Part shown: one piece after another, positions 17,248 to 26,071 of the stretch
Position numbering within the stretch: position 1 is the stretch's first letter
Layout: every line of letters starts with the position of its first letter
Source of the DNA: CAWIUB01 sp963839995
Lineage (GTDB): Bacteria > Actinomycetota > Actinomycetes > Mycobacteriales > Jatrophihabitantaceae
Assembly: GCA_963839995.1 (NCBI GenBank)
Contig: CAWIXH010000002.1
Coordinates: forward strand, 1-64,000
Direction: 5' to 3'
DNA length: 64,000 nucleotides
Position numbers and translations under genes: made by a program
The notes under the pieces: generated by a model
What the model was told of the DNA's origin: nothing
What the model saw: only the letters and a program-made list of their open reading frames with translations
The model's database searches: none

Positions 17248-17901
17248 CTACCAGGCGCTGGTAGCCGGCAGCGGCAGGCTGGCCAGTCGAGCGGCTTCGT
17301 CAGCGGCGACGCCTAGCAGGCGAAGGATCGCTTCGGCGAGCTCGTCGACGGCGGTCTCGTCGATGCGGTCGGGGTGGCGCTGGTGGAGCCACAACAGACC
17401 GATCAGGTCCCCGGCGACCGCCGCCAGCGCGACGTCCACGCTGCGGATCGTGAAGCGCCCAGCCGCCTGCGCGGCCTTGATGTCGCGTAACGCGCGCGGG
17501 GCGAGCCCGTTCGGTGCGTCCAGCAGGTCTAGGCCGGCGCCGGTGAGGAACCTGGCGATGTCGGGGTGCGTCCAGCCCAACCGGGCCGAAAGCCGGAACG
17601 AGACGGCGAGTACCTCGGCAGGATCACCAATCTCCGCGCAAGCGCGGTCGATCATCTGCGCCCAGCGTTCCAGGACCTCGGCCGAGGCGGCGTCGAAGAG
17701 CTCGTCCTTGCTGGCGAAGTGGTTGTAGAACGACCCGAACCCGACATCGGCGGCCTCGGTGATTTCCTGGATGCTTGCACGCTCACCCCGGCCCGCGGCG
17801 ATCAGACGCACCGCGGCGTCGATCAGCGCCTGCCGGGTGCGCGCCTTCCGTCGGTCCAGCCGGCTGACTGCCGACGCCTCGCCTGTCGATGCCACGCTCA
17901 C
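17248..17901 (-). CDS. TetR-family transcriptional regulator
   Basis: This 217-residue protein has a standard TetR helix-turn-helix near the N-terminus (RLIAAGRGERASIQEITEAADVGFGSFYNHF, residues about 25-55) and a helical ligand domain. GTG 17901 is preferred over the upstream ATG pair at 17928 because GGAAGG sits 7 nt before it. It is divergent from the catabolic operon starting at 18221, so it is the likely repressor of that operon and of itself. The ligand may be a pathway intermediate or acyl-CoA; this is inferred from position only. Confidence 0.87.
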   Translation of the reverse strand: MSVASTGEASAVSRLDRRKARTRQALIDAAVRLIAAGRGERASIQEITEAADVGFGSFYNHFASKDELFDAASAEVLERWAQMIDRACAEIGDPAEVLAVSFRLSARLGWTHPDIARFLTGAGLDLLDAPNGLAPRALRDIKAAQAAGRFTIRSVDVALAAVAGDLIGLLWLHQRHPDRIDETAVDELAEAILRLLGVAADEAARLASLPLPATSAW

Positions 17902-17958
17902 CTCACCGCCTTCCACGCGGAGCATCACCGCGGCCGAGTCCGGCCGCCATCAGTGTTG

Positions 17959-17967
17959 ATCATAGCA
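17959..17967 (-). promoter_or_regulatory. extended -10 for the tetR gene
   Basis: On the minus strand TGCTATGAT matches the extended -10 consensus TGnTATAAT well. The corresponding -35 (TACGAA) is weak. It is about 60 nt upstream of the TetR start, with the surrounding AGTC-containing repeats a candidate operator. Confidence 0.4.
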
Positions 17968-18147
17968 TACAAGACTGACTGTTCGTAACAGGCCGTCGCT
18001 AGATCGGCCGGTCGCGAGACCTGCCGGGCATCCCGTCGGGTGCCTAGTCGCCTCACTTCACCGACCCGGTGACCTGACGTCGAAGCGAACCAGCACAGTC
18101 ATTCGCGGCCGCACGCCTTCGGGTGGCCAGCCTCCGCAAATTGGTCC

Positions 18148-18176
18148 TTGACTGAACGCATCGGTACTGATACTCT
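18148..18176 (+). promoter_or_regulatory. promoter of the catabolic/PHA operon
   Basis: TTGACT at 18148-18153 and TACTCT at 18171-18176 are separated by 17 bp. The direct repeat ACTGATA occurs at about 18165 and 18185, overlapping and following the -10, a possible TetR-protein site. The first gene starts at 18221 with AAGGAAG as ribosome-binding site. Confidence 0.55.
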
Positions 18177-18220
18177 ACTACAGAACTGATAAGTGATCAC
18201 AAATCAAGGAAGCGACAGTG

Positions 18221-19372
18221 ATGAACGTTCGCACTGCAGCCCAACCAGCCCGTTCGGATGGCCAAGCCCAGGACCCGCACCGCTCGCTGCACAGCGAGAC
18301 GGGGGGCGTGCGCGGCGAGCATCCTGGGCGATCGAACAACCCGCTGGTCAAAGTGGCCGGCCTGGCGTGGCTGGAGTTCGAGAAGCCAGACCTGGACCGG
18401 GCCGAGCGGTTCTACACCGACTTCGGCTTCGTCGTCGCCGATCGCACGCCGGAGACCTTGCTGGTTCGCGGCCGCTGGGCCGGCCCCGCGTGCCTGGTGA
18501 TCCGGCGTGGCCCGCGCTCGGGTTTCGCCGGTGCCGCCTTCCAGGCTGCCGCCCGGGAAGACCTCGACCAGCTCGCTCGGGGCACCGGCGCGACGGTCAC
18601 GCCGCACTCCGGCGGCTACGCCGTGGCCCTGCGCGACCCCAGTGGCCTCCCGCTACGGGTCGTCCACGGCGTCGGCGAGTTCACGGCCCTGCCGGAGCGG
18701 GCGCCGCTGGCGCTGAACTTCGGGCCCGAGCCGGCGCGAATCAACGCCACCCAGCGGCCGGCGCCCCGGCCGGCTGAGATTGAGCGGCTCGGGCATGTGG
18801 TTCTCGGCACTACCCGGTTCCGTCAGGCCCTGGAATGGTACCTCGACACGCTCGGCCTGATCGTCAGCGACTTCCTGTATCTGGACGGTCAGCGCGGCCG
18901 CGGCCCGGTGATGGCGTTCATTCGCTGCGACCAGGGAAGCGTCGCCACCGACCACCACACTCTGGCGATGGCGTTGCAGCCGCGCACCGACTACGTGCAC
19001 TCGGCCTACCAGCTCACCGACCTGGACGAGGTGGCAGCCAGCGGTGAGTTCCTGCGCCAGCGCGGCTACCGGCACGCCTGGGGCATTGGCCGACACATCC
19101 AGGGCAGCCAAATCTTTGACTACTGGCGCGATCCGGACCGGGTGATGTTCGAGCATTACACCGACGGTGACCTGTTCGACTGCTCGGTCGAGCCCGGCTG
19201 GGCGCCGCTCTCGGTCAGTGGGCTTTCCCAGTGGGGGCCGAAAGCCACCGCGGAGTTCACCGGCGCCCGCGAGCCCGGCGTCGTCGTCGCGGCGATCAAG
19301 GCGCTGCGGGAGAAAGGCAACGAGGTCGACCTCGCCGCCGTGCGCGGCCTGGTCAAGGCGATGAGCTCATGA
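18221..19372 (+). CDS. extradiol ring-cleavage dioxygenase (two-VOC-domain type I)
   Basis: This 383-residue protein has two VOC modules: residues about 45-160 (LAWLEFEKPDLDRAERFYTD) and 190-310 (LGHVVLGTTRFRQALEWY). Candidate Fe(II) ligands are in the second module: H of GHVVLG, H of DYVHSAYQ and E of VMFEHYTDG, the H-H-E order of type I extradiol dioxygenases such as BphC/HsaC. The extended N-terminus of about 40 residues is unusual. It probably opens a catechol made by the monooxygenase encoded downstream. The next gene overlaps by 4 nt. Substrate is not predictable. Confidence 0.82.
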   Translation: MNVRTAAQPARSDGQAQDPHRSLHSETGGVRGEHPGRSNNPLVKVAGLAWLEFEKPDLDRAERFYTDFGFVVADRTPETLLVRGRWAGPACLVIRRGPRSGFAGAAFQAAAREDLDQLARGTGATVTPHSGGYAVALRDPSGLPLRVVHGVGEFTALPERAPLALNFGPEPARINATQRPAPRPAEIERLGHVVLGTTRFRQALEWYLDTLGLIVSDFLYLDGQRGRGPVMAFIRCDQGSVATDHHTLAMALQPRTDYVHSAYQLTDLDEVAASGEFLRQRGYRHAWGIGRHIQGSQIFDYWRDPDRVMFEHYTDGDLFDCSVEPGWAPLSVSGLSQWGPKATAEFTGAREPGVVVAAIKALREKGNEVDLAAVRGLVKAMSS

Positions 19373-20328
19373 GCGCGAACCTGGCCCGCACCGCGGACGG
19401 CTGGTGGCTGGTGACACCAGCGGGTCTGGTCCCGCTCGATCTGCCCGCCGCGTCGACGGCCCAGTTGCTCACCGACCGCGACGGATTGGACGGGGCGATC
19501 CATGCCGCGCAGGCGGCAGCACCTGCGAACGCGGTCCCGCCGGGCTCGGTGGACCTGCTCAGCCCGGTGACCGCTCCGGCCCGGGTGGTCGCGCAAATGG
19601 TGAACTACCGGTCCCACGCCCTGGACTCCGGCATCGACCCGGACACTGTCCCGCCCGCGTTCTTCCGCAAGGCCTCGCACTCGATCACCGGCCCGACCGG
19701 AGACATCATTCGGCCGGACGGGGTTGGCTTCCTGGACTACGAGGTGGAACTCGGCCTTGTCATCGGCGCCGACCTGCCGGTCGAGACGACGGTCACCGAT
19801 GCCAATCTGGCTAGCTACGTGGCCGCGTTGGTGATGACGAACGACGTCAGCGCTCGCCAGATTCAGCTCACCAAGACCCAGTTCTACGAGTCGAAGTCCT
19901 ACCCGACCTTCACCCCCGTGGGACCGTGGCTGACCCTGGTCGACGCCGCGGACCTGGCCAAGCTGACCTCGCTACGGCTCACCCTCTCGGTGAACGGCAA
20001 CGTGCGGCAGGACAGCACCGTCGCGGACATGATCGTCCGTCCCGCACAGGCGCTGACCCTGCTATCCCGGTTCCAGCCCATGGCGGCCGGTGATCTGCTG
20101 CTGACCGGCACGCCCGGTGGTACCGCCCTGAAGGCACCGCCCAAACCCGCCGAGAAGCTGGCCGCGCTACTGCCGCCGGCAACCAAGTGGGCGCTGTTCT
20201 TCCGGCGGCAAGCCCGCAACCCCCGCTACCTACGCGACGGAGACGTCGTCACCGCAGCGATTGCATCTCCGGATGGGCAGCTCGACCTCGGTACGCAGCA
20301 CAACACCGTGATCAGGAAGACGCCATGA
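19369..20328 (+). CDS. fumarylacetoacetate hydrolase (FAH)-family protein
   Basis: This 319-residue protein has the FAH catalytic fold: NYRSHALDSG, the metal-binding signature DYEVELGLVIG (E-x-E) and MTNDVSARQIQ, then TGTPGGTALK near the C-terminus. Family members cleave or isomerise ring-fission products (fumarylpyruvate, 2-hydroxyhepta-2,4-dienedioate, oxalocrotonate types). Its coupling to an extradiol dioxygenase (ATGA overlap) points to processing of the meta-cleavage product. Start ATG 19369 is set by that overlap. Confidence 0.83.
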   Translation: MSANLARTADGWWLVTPAGLVPLDLPAASTAQLLTDRDGLDGAIHAAQAAAPANAVPPGSVDLLSPVTAPARVVAQMVNYRSHALDSGIDPDTVPPAFFRKASHSITGPTGDIIRPDGVGFLDYEVELGLVIGADLPVETTVTDANLASYVAALVMTNDVSARQIQLTKTQFYESKSYPTFTPVGPWLTLVDAADLAKLTSLRLTLSVNGNVRQDSTVADMIVRPAQALTLLSRFQPMAAGDLLLTGTPGGTALKAPPKPAEKLAALLPPATKWALFFRRQARNPRYLRDGDVVTAAIASPDGQLDLGTQHNTVIRKTP

Positions 20329-22199
20329 CCACCCCAGAACTCCTGCCGCTGCCGGCCTCGACCTACCAGCTCCTGATGGACGCGGCCCGCACCTGGCCCG
20401 ACAGCGTGGCCACCCAATGGATCCCGAACCCTGCCGACTACACGGCTGTGCGGAACTGGACGTACGCGGAACTGGCCGACACCGTGACGCGCATCGCCAA
20501 CGCCCTGACCGCGCTCGGGGTGCGGCGTCCCGACGCGGTCACGCTCACCGCCCCCAACACCTCGATGATGTACGCCACGACCTTGGCCGCGCAGGCGGTC
20601 GGGATCGCCGCCCCGGTCAACCCCGCGCTCAGCGACGAGCACATCGCCGGACTGATCCGCCGGTCCCAGTCCCGCGTCATCGTAACAGCCGGTCCGGAGC
20701 TGAACGAACAACTGTGGCAGCGGACGGTCCGTGTGGCCCGCCAGGTCGCCGTCACCGCGGTGCTCGCGCTGCGGCCCGACGGCGCGCACGGCCAACCGCC
20801 ACCACTGAAAGTCGACGGCGTGGCTGGCCCCAACCTGACCGTGGCCTACCTGGACGAGGTCATCGCCGGGCAGCCGTCCGACCAGCTAGCCAACGCCGCC
20901 CTGCCCGCGTCCGACGACCCGGCCGCGTTCGTGCACACCGGCGGAACCACCGGCGCCCCGAAGATCGCCGCGCATACCCACGCCAACCAGCTCGCCTGCG
21001 CCCGCGGCATCGCCGAGCGCATCGGCTTAGCCCACGGGGAGGCCGCGCTTGGCGGGCTGCCACTGTTCCACGTCAACGCGCTGCTCGTCACCGGCCTCGC
21101 CCCCATGTTCAGCGGCGCCCGGGTCGTGTGGCCTGGCCAGGCGGGCTACCGCGATCCCGCCCTGTACGCCCAGTTCTGGAAGATCGTGCAGCACTACCGG
21201 ATCGCGGCCATGTCCGCCGTCCCCACCGTCTACGCCACCCTCAGCCAGGTGCCGGTAGACGCCGACATCAGCACACTGCGCCTGCCGATCGTGGGAGCGT
21301 CCCCACTTCCCTCGGCGGTGCGCGAAGAGTTCGCCCGGCACACCGGCCGGCGCCTCGTGGAGGGCTACGGGCTCACCGAGGCCACCTGCGCCACCACCGT
21401 CACCCCGGCCGGTCAGGAACGGTGGGGATCGGTCGGGCGGGTCCTGCCTGGACAACGGATCAAAGCCGTCCACCTCGGCGATGACGGGTCGTGGACGGAC
21501 TGCGCGCCCGGGGAGCCCGGGCTGCTGGTGATCGGTGGCCCGACCGTGTTCGCCGGCTACGTCACCGACCGCGCCGCTGGCGGCCCTCGGGTGCGCCGGG
21601 ACGGCGTCGTCCGCGACGGCTGGCTCGACACTGGCGACCTCGGCGCCGTCGACGCCGACGGGTACGTCTACCTCACCGGCCGTGCCAAAGACCTGATCAT
21701 CCGCGGCGGCCACAACATCGACCCGCGGTTGATCGAAGAAGCACTGCTCGACCACCCCACGGTCACCGCCGCCGCGGCCGTCGGTCGCCCGGACCGGCAC
21801 TCCGGCGAGATCCCGGTGGCCTACGTCGTCCCCGCCGACCCAAGCCGGTTCGACGAAGCCGAACTACTGGCCTGGGCGAGCACCGCCATCGGCGAGCCCG
21901 CCGCCCGGCCCAAGCGGATCTACCCCATCGACGCGCTTCCAGTGACCGCCGTCGGCAAGCCCTACAAACCTGCACTGGTCGCCGACGCCGCCGTCCGTAC
22001 GGTCACCGAGGCCCTGGCAGCCGAAGGGCTGAGCGATGCCCAAGCCGCCGCGAGCCACGAGAACGGGCGCCTCGTTGTCACCGTGACCGGCGCCGAGGCC
22101 GACCGGGTGCACCAAGCCCTCGACGGCTTCCCACTAACGATCCGTGCACTGCCGAAGCCCGACCGTCAACCACGCCCGAGAGGGGGCACATCACCATGA
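20325..22199 (+). CDS. acyl-CoA synthetase / AMP-dependent ligase
   Basis: This 624-residue ANL-family enzyme has the phosphate loop HTGGTTGAPKIAAHTHANQ, the motif VEGYGLTEATCATT, YLDTGDLGAVDADGY-like hinge (GWLDTGDLG) and RGGHNIDPRLIEE, but the final catalytic lysine loop ends KRIYPIDALPVTAVGKPYKP. A C-terminal extension of about 60 residues (DAQAAASHENGRLVVTV) follows. It would adenylate a carboxylic acid and form its CoA thioester. ATG 20325 overlaps the FAH gene stop. Within this operon it may activate side-chain or ring-fission acids. Confidence 0.87.
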   Translation: MTTPELLPLPASTYQLLMDAARTWPDSVATQWIPNPADYTAVRNWTYAELADTVTRIANALTALGVRRPDAVTLTAPNTSMMYATTLAAQAVGIAAPVNPALSDEHIAGLIRRSQSRVIVTAGPELNEQLWQRTVRVARQVAVTAVLALRPDGAHGQPPPLKVDGVAGPNLTVAYLDEVIAGQPSDQLANAALPASDDPAAFVHTGGTTGAPKIAAHTHANQLACARGIAERIGLAHGEAALGGLPLFHVNALLVTGLAPMFSGARVVWPGQAGYRDPALYAQFWKIVQHYRIAAMSAVPTVYATLSQVPVDADISTLRLPIVGASPLPSAVREEFARHTGRRLVEGYGLTEATCATTVTPAGQERWGSVGRVLPGQRIKAVHLGDDGSWTDCAPGEPGLLVIGGPTVFAGYVTDRAAGGPRVRRDGVVRDGWLDTGDLGAVDADGYVYLTGRAKDLIIRGGHNIDPRLIEEALLDHPTVTAAAAVGRPDRHSGEIPVAYVVPADPSRFDEAELLAWASTAIGEPAARPKRIYPIDALPVTAVGKPYKPALVADAAVRTVTEALAAEGLSDAQAAASHENGRLVVTVTGAEADRVHQALDGFPLTIRALPKPDRQPRPRGGTSP

Positions 22200-23899
22200 G
22201 CGACCAGCACCCCAGCATGGCGGCTCAGGCCGCGACCGAGCACCGAGTGCTCGTGGTCGGCGCCGGACCGGTCGGCTGCAGCGCGGCTGTTCTGCTCGCC
22301 GACTTCGGCATTCCGGTCACGCTGCTGGAACGCCACGCCAAGCCCCATCCGCTGCCGCGCGCGGTGCACCTCGACGACGAAGTCGCCCGGACGCTGGGGC
22401 GGGTCGGCGTCGGCGACGCATTCCTGGCTCGGTCCCGTCCCGCCAGCGGGCTTCGCCTCCTGGACGCCGCACACCGGGTGATCGGCGAGTTCGGTCGCGA
22501 CTGCCAGGCCGGCATCCACGGATTCCCGCAGGCGAACATGTTCGACCAGCCCGACCTGGAACAGCTGCTGCTGAGCCGGGTCGCACAGCACCCGCTGATC
22601 ACGTTGCACCGACAGGCCCAGGTGTGCGGGCTCGACGGCGCCGGTGGGTCGCTCACCGAAGCCCCGGTCCGGCTGCATGCCCGTCTCGGCGACGGCTCGC
22701 TGGAGACCTTCACCGGCTGCGTGGTGCTCGGCTGCGACGGCGCTAACAGCACCATCCGCCAGCTGGTCGGCATCTGCATGAAAGATCTCGGGTTCACCGA
22801 GAGCTGGCTCGTGATCGACATCGAGGCCGAGGCTGGCCTGGACACCTGGGACGGCGTGGAGCAGATCTGCGATCCGGCGCGGGCCGCCACGTTCATGCAG
22901 GTCAGCGGCCGACGCTACCGGTGGGAGTTCCAGCTCCGCGACGGCGAGGACGAAGCCACCCTCACCACCCCGGAGGCCCTCGGTCACCTGCTGCGACCGT
23001 GGACCGGGCGCAGCGACCTCGTCGGCCTCGAGGTGGTCCGCAGCGCGAGCTACACCTTCCGCGCCAGGCTGGCGTCCCGCTTCCAGTCCGGCCGCGTGTT
23101 TCTGCTCGGCGACGCCGCCCACCTCACCCCGCCGTTCATCGGCCAGGGCCTGGGCGCCGGGCTGCGGGACGCCGAGAACCTCTCCTGGAAGATCGCGCAC
23201 GTGCTGACCGGCCAGGCCGGCGAGGAGTTGCTCAGCACCTACGACACCGAGCGCCGACCTCACGCCCGCGCCATGGTCAGGAAAGCCGTTCGGATCGGTT
23301 GGGCGATGACCGGCGGCCAGGACCGCGCCGCCGCCGTTCGCCGGGTCGCACTCGCCGCCGCCGTCCGCAGCGCCCGCATCCGCGACGCCATCGCATCGAC
23401 CGCCACGCCGCGGCTGAAAAGCGGGGCCCTGGACCCGGCCCCGCGACCGCTGTGGACCCGTGCCGACACGCGGGTGCGGACCGGCAGCCTGATCCCCAAC
23501 CCCTTGGTCACCACGGGGGCCGACACGCCGGTCCGGCTGGACACCGTCCTAAGGGGACGTACCGCGGTGCTCACCGCAGGCCGACCGACCGCCGAGCTCG
23601 TGGACCTGTGCAGCCGGCACCGACTGCTCCTGGTCCGGGTGAGTGGCCCGGCGACGGCGGGAACATCGCCGCGATCCGGCGCGGCCTGGGCCGTCGGCTG
23701 GGTCGATGTCCGCGTCGCCGAGACCGCCGAGCACCCGGTGCTCCGCGCCTTGACGCACAACCCGGCGCTCACCGTTCTGGTCCGGCCAGACCGGGTCGTC
23801 GCCGCCGTCGACACGCATGCCAGGCCGCCCCGGCTGCCCTGGAACATTCCGGCCGGTCCCGTTGCGCGCCGGCCGGCTCGTCCGCATTCCAGTCCCTAA
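22196..23899 (+). CDS. FAD-dependent aromatic monooxygenase (MhpA-like)
   Basis: This 567-residue class A flavoprotein hydroxylase has the dinucleotide motif VVGAGPVGCSAAVLLADFG near residue 20, the central GCDGANSTIRQLVGI, and GDAAHLTPPFIGQGL near 305. It is most like 3-(3-hydroxyphenyl)propionate hydroxylases (MhpA). It would place a second hydroxyl on a phenolic ring, giving the catechol for the dioxygenase at 18221. The last 150 residues form the thioredoxin-like domain usual in this subfamily. The start overlaps the ligase gene by 4 nt. Confidence 0.87.
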   Translation: MSDQHPSMAAQAATEHRVLVVGAGPVGCSAAVLLADFGIPVTLLERHAKPHPLPRAVHLDDEVARTLGRVGVGDAFLARSRPASGLRLLDAAHRVIGEFGRDCQAGIHGFPQANMFDQPDLEQLLLSRVAQHPLITLHRQAQVCGLDGAGGSLTEAPVRLHARLGDGSLETFTGCVVLGCDGANSTIRQLVGICMKDLGFTESWLVIDIEAEAGLDTWDGVEQICDPARAATFMQVSGRRYRWEFQLRDGEDEATLTTPEALGHLLRPWTGRSDLVGLEVVRSASYTFRARLASRFQSGRVFLLGDAAHLTPPFIGQGLGAGLRDAENLSWKIAHVLTGQAGEELLSTYDTERRPHARAMVRKAVRIGWAMTGGQDRAAAVRRVALAAAVRSARIRDAIASTATPRLKSGALDPAPRPLWTRADTRVRTGSLIPNPLVTTGADTPVRLDTVLRGRTAVLTAGRPTAELVDLCSRHRLLLVRVSGPATAGTSPRSGAAWAVGWVDVRVAETAEHPVLRALTHNPALTVLVRPDRVVAAVDTHARPPRLPWNIPAGPVARRPARPHSSP

Positions 23900-23918
23900 T
23901 CCCTAGTGGAGGCTCACC

Positions 23919-24260
23919 ATGTTCGCCGTTCTCTCGCTGCCGCTCGCTGCGGCTTACGTCCTGCCAGGTTCAGCCAAGCTGCTGGCCCATCCGAAGATGC
24001 GTAGGGCAGCTGCCCACTTCGGCATCCCCTGGTCCCGCTACCGACTCCTCGGGGTAGCCGAACTCGCTGCCGCCGCCGGCGTCCTGATCGGCATCTGGTG
24101 GCCGGCCGTCGGCGTTGCCGCAGCCACCGGGATGATCCTCTTGCTCGTCGGCGCCCTAGTCACTCACCGGCGGGCGGGAGACCCGATCAAGGAGGCCGTC
24201 CCCGCCCTACTGGTTCTCGTGATCACCATCGCCTATCTGGCCATTACCCTCACCCGCTGA
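23919..24260 (+). CDS. DoxX-like membrane protein
   Basis: This 113-residue protein has four predicted membrane helices and the DoxX-family features PGSAKLLAHP (K-L with preceding G) and RLLGVAELAAAAGVL. ATG 23919 follows GGAGG by 7 nt. DoxX proteins are linked to quinone or redox functions in the membrane but lack a common defined reaction. Here it sits between the monooxygenase and the PHA synthase, within the operon. Confidence 0.78.
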   Translation: MFAVLSLPLAAAYVLPGSAKLLAHPKMRRAAAHFGIPWSRYRLLGVAELAAAAGVLIGIWWPAVGVAAATGMILLLVGALVTHRRAGDPIKEAVPALLVLVITIAYLAITLTR

Positions 24261-24320
24261 GCCGAGCGAGCCGACGTCCGCGCTCAGCCAGCTCCGCATC
24301 CCACGATTGGGGAACATGTC

Positions 24321-26060
24321 ATGACCGCTCACACCGCCGCGTCCGGCGCTCCGCCGCCGGCATCCGTCGAGGTATCGCCTGCCGACGGCCAGCTCGCCGA
24401 CCAGGCAGCCCCGCTGGACGCGCTGCTCGTCGACGTAGGGCTGGGTAATCCCCGCCGATGGGCCGCGTACCTCTCCGCCGCCAAGTTGGCGGCGAGCCTC
24501 GGCCGCAGGCCGCTGGTCACCAGTCGGCGGCTGGGCGGCCTCGCCTCCGAACTCGCCAAGCTCGTGGTTGGGGGCTCCGCGCTGGCGCCCGCCAAACGCG
24601 ACCGCCGGTTCGCTGACCCGGCGTGGACGCAGAATCCCCTGCTGCGCCGAATCCTCCAGGCTTACCTCGCGGCAGGGCACACCGCTGGCCAGTTGGTCGA
24701 CGACGCCGCGCTGGACTCCCGTGACGACAGACGGGTCCGGTTCGGTGTCGAGAACCTCGTCGAGGCGCTGTCTCCGAGCAACGTCCCGCTGCTCAACCCC
24801 TTGTCGGCGAAGGCGGCCATCGACAGCGGCGGCCTCAACTTCGTCCACGGTGCCCGCACTTTGGTGCGGGACATGGCCAGCCCGCCGCGGATTCCGGAGA
24901 TGGTCCACATGTCGGCGTTCGAGGTGGGCCGCAACCTCGCGGTGACGCCCGGGTCCGTCGTGCTGCGCACCCCGGTCCTCGAGCTGATCCAGTACCGGCC
25001 GCAGACCGGCCGAGTCCACGAAGTCCCACTGCTGATCGTGCCGCCCACGATCAACAAGTTCTATGCCCTGGACCTGGCACCCAGCCGCAGCATGATCGAG
25101 TACCTGGTCCGAGCCGGCCAGCAGGTATTCGTGATCTCCTGGCGGAATCCGGACGCACGGCACGCCCACTGGGGTCTGGACACCTACGTTCAGGAGATAC
25201 TGGGCGTCATCGACGGCGTCGAGCGGATCTGCAGCGTCGACCGCACCGCGCTGATGGGCGTCTGCGCGGGCGGGATCATCGCCAGCATCACCGCGGCGTA
25301 CCTGGCCGCCACCGGCGCGCAGGACCGGCTAGCGTCCCTGTGCCTGCTGGTGACCGTGCTCGACGCCGCGGACGCCGGCACCGTCGCGGCGCTTTCCGAC
25401 CGGCTCTCGGCTGCGGTGGCGAAGGCGATGTCGGCACGCCGCGGTTACCTGGACGGCCGTGCGCTGGCCGAGGCGTTCGCCTGGCTGCGCCCCGGCGACC
25501 TCGTCTGGAACTACTGGGTGAACAACTACCTACTCGGCAAGAAGCCACCCGCATTCGACCTCCTGTACTGGAACGCGGACACCACCCGGATGACCGCCAG
25601 CCTGCATGCGGACTTCGTCAACCTGTCCATGAACAACACGCTGGTCACCCCAGGGGCGCTCACCGTGCAGGGCACCCCGATCGACCTCTCCAAAATCAGC
25701 CTGGACACCTACCTCGTCGCCGGCGTCACCGACCACATCACGCCGTGGCAGAACTGCTACCGCAGCACTCAGCTCCTGGGCGGCCACAGCCGGTTCGTCC
25801 TGTCCACCAGCGGCCACATCGCCGCGCTGGTAAACCCGCCGGATAACCCGAAGTCCACCCACCAGGTCAGCGACACCACGCCGGCAGATCCGACGGACTG
25901 GCTGCAGGCCGCGCAAACCCAGCCGGGCAGCTGGTGGCCCGACCTGGCGGAGTGGTTGGACAATCGGTGCGGGCCGGACAAACGGGCACCCCGTGAACTA
26001 GGCGGCGGCGCGCTGCGGCCGCTGGCCGCCGCACCCGGCACGTACGTATTCGACACCTGA
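24321..26060 (+). CDS. phaC: polyhydroxyalkanoate synthase
   Basis: This 579-residue enzyme has the PhaC N-terminal domain (NPLLRRILQAYLAAG, NPLSAKAAIDSGGLN) and an alpha/beta hydrolase core. The modified lipase box GVCAGG puts the nucleophilic cysteine near residue 315, with D of GVTDHITPW near 470 and H of TSGHIAALVNPP near 498 completing the triad. The G-x-C-A-G-G form and the PhaZ-like gene nearby recall class II (medium-chain) synthases. It polymerises 3-hydroxyacyl-CoA into storage granules. Confidence 0.87.
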   Translation: MTAHTAASGAPPPASVEVSPADGQLADQAAPLDALLVDVGLGNPRRWAAYLSAAKLAASLGRRPLVTSRRLGGLASELAKLVVGGSALAPAKRDRRFADPAWTQNPLLRRILQAYLAAGHTAGQLVDDAALDSRDDRRVRFGVENLVEALSPSNVPLLNPLSAKAAIDSGGLNFVHGARTLVRDMASPPRIPEMVHMSAFEVGRNLAVTPGSVVLRTPVLELIQYRPQTGRVHEVPLLIVPPTINKFYALDLAPSRSMIEYLVRAGQQVFVISWRNPDARHAHWGLDTYVQEILGVIDGVERICSVDRTALMGVCAGGIIASITAAYLAATGAQDRLASLCLLVTVLDAADAGTVAALSDRLSAAVAKAMSARRGYLDGRALAEAFAWLRPGDLVWNYWVNNYLLGKKPPAFDLLYWNADTTRMTASLHADFVNLSMNNTLVTPGALTVQGTPIDLSKISLDTYLVAGVTDHITPWQNCYRSTQLLGGHSRFVLSTSGHIAALVNPPDNPKSTHQVSDTTPADPTDWLQAAQTQPGSWWPDLAEWLDNRCGPDKRAPRELGGGALRPLAAAPGTYVFDT

Positions 26061-26071
26061 GGAGGAACACC

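Noticed and set aside
16694..17728. Long plus-strand open frame of 344 codons
   Set aside because: It is Arg- and Ser-rich with no motif, and overlaps the TetR gene on the other strand. It arises from high GC content.
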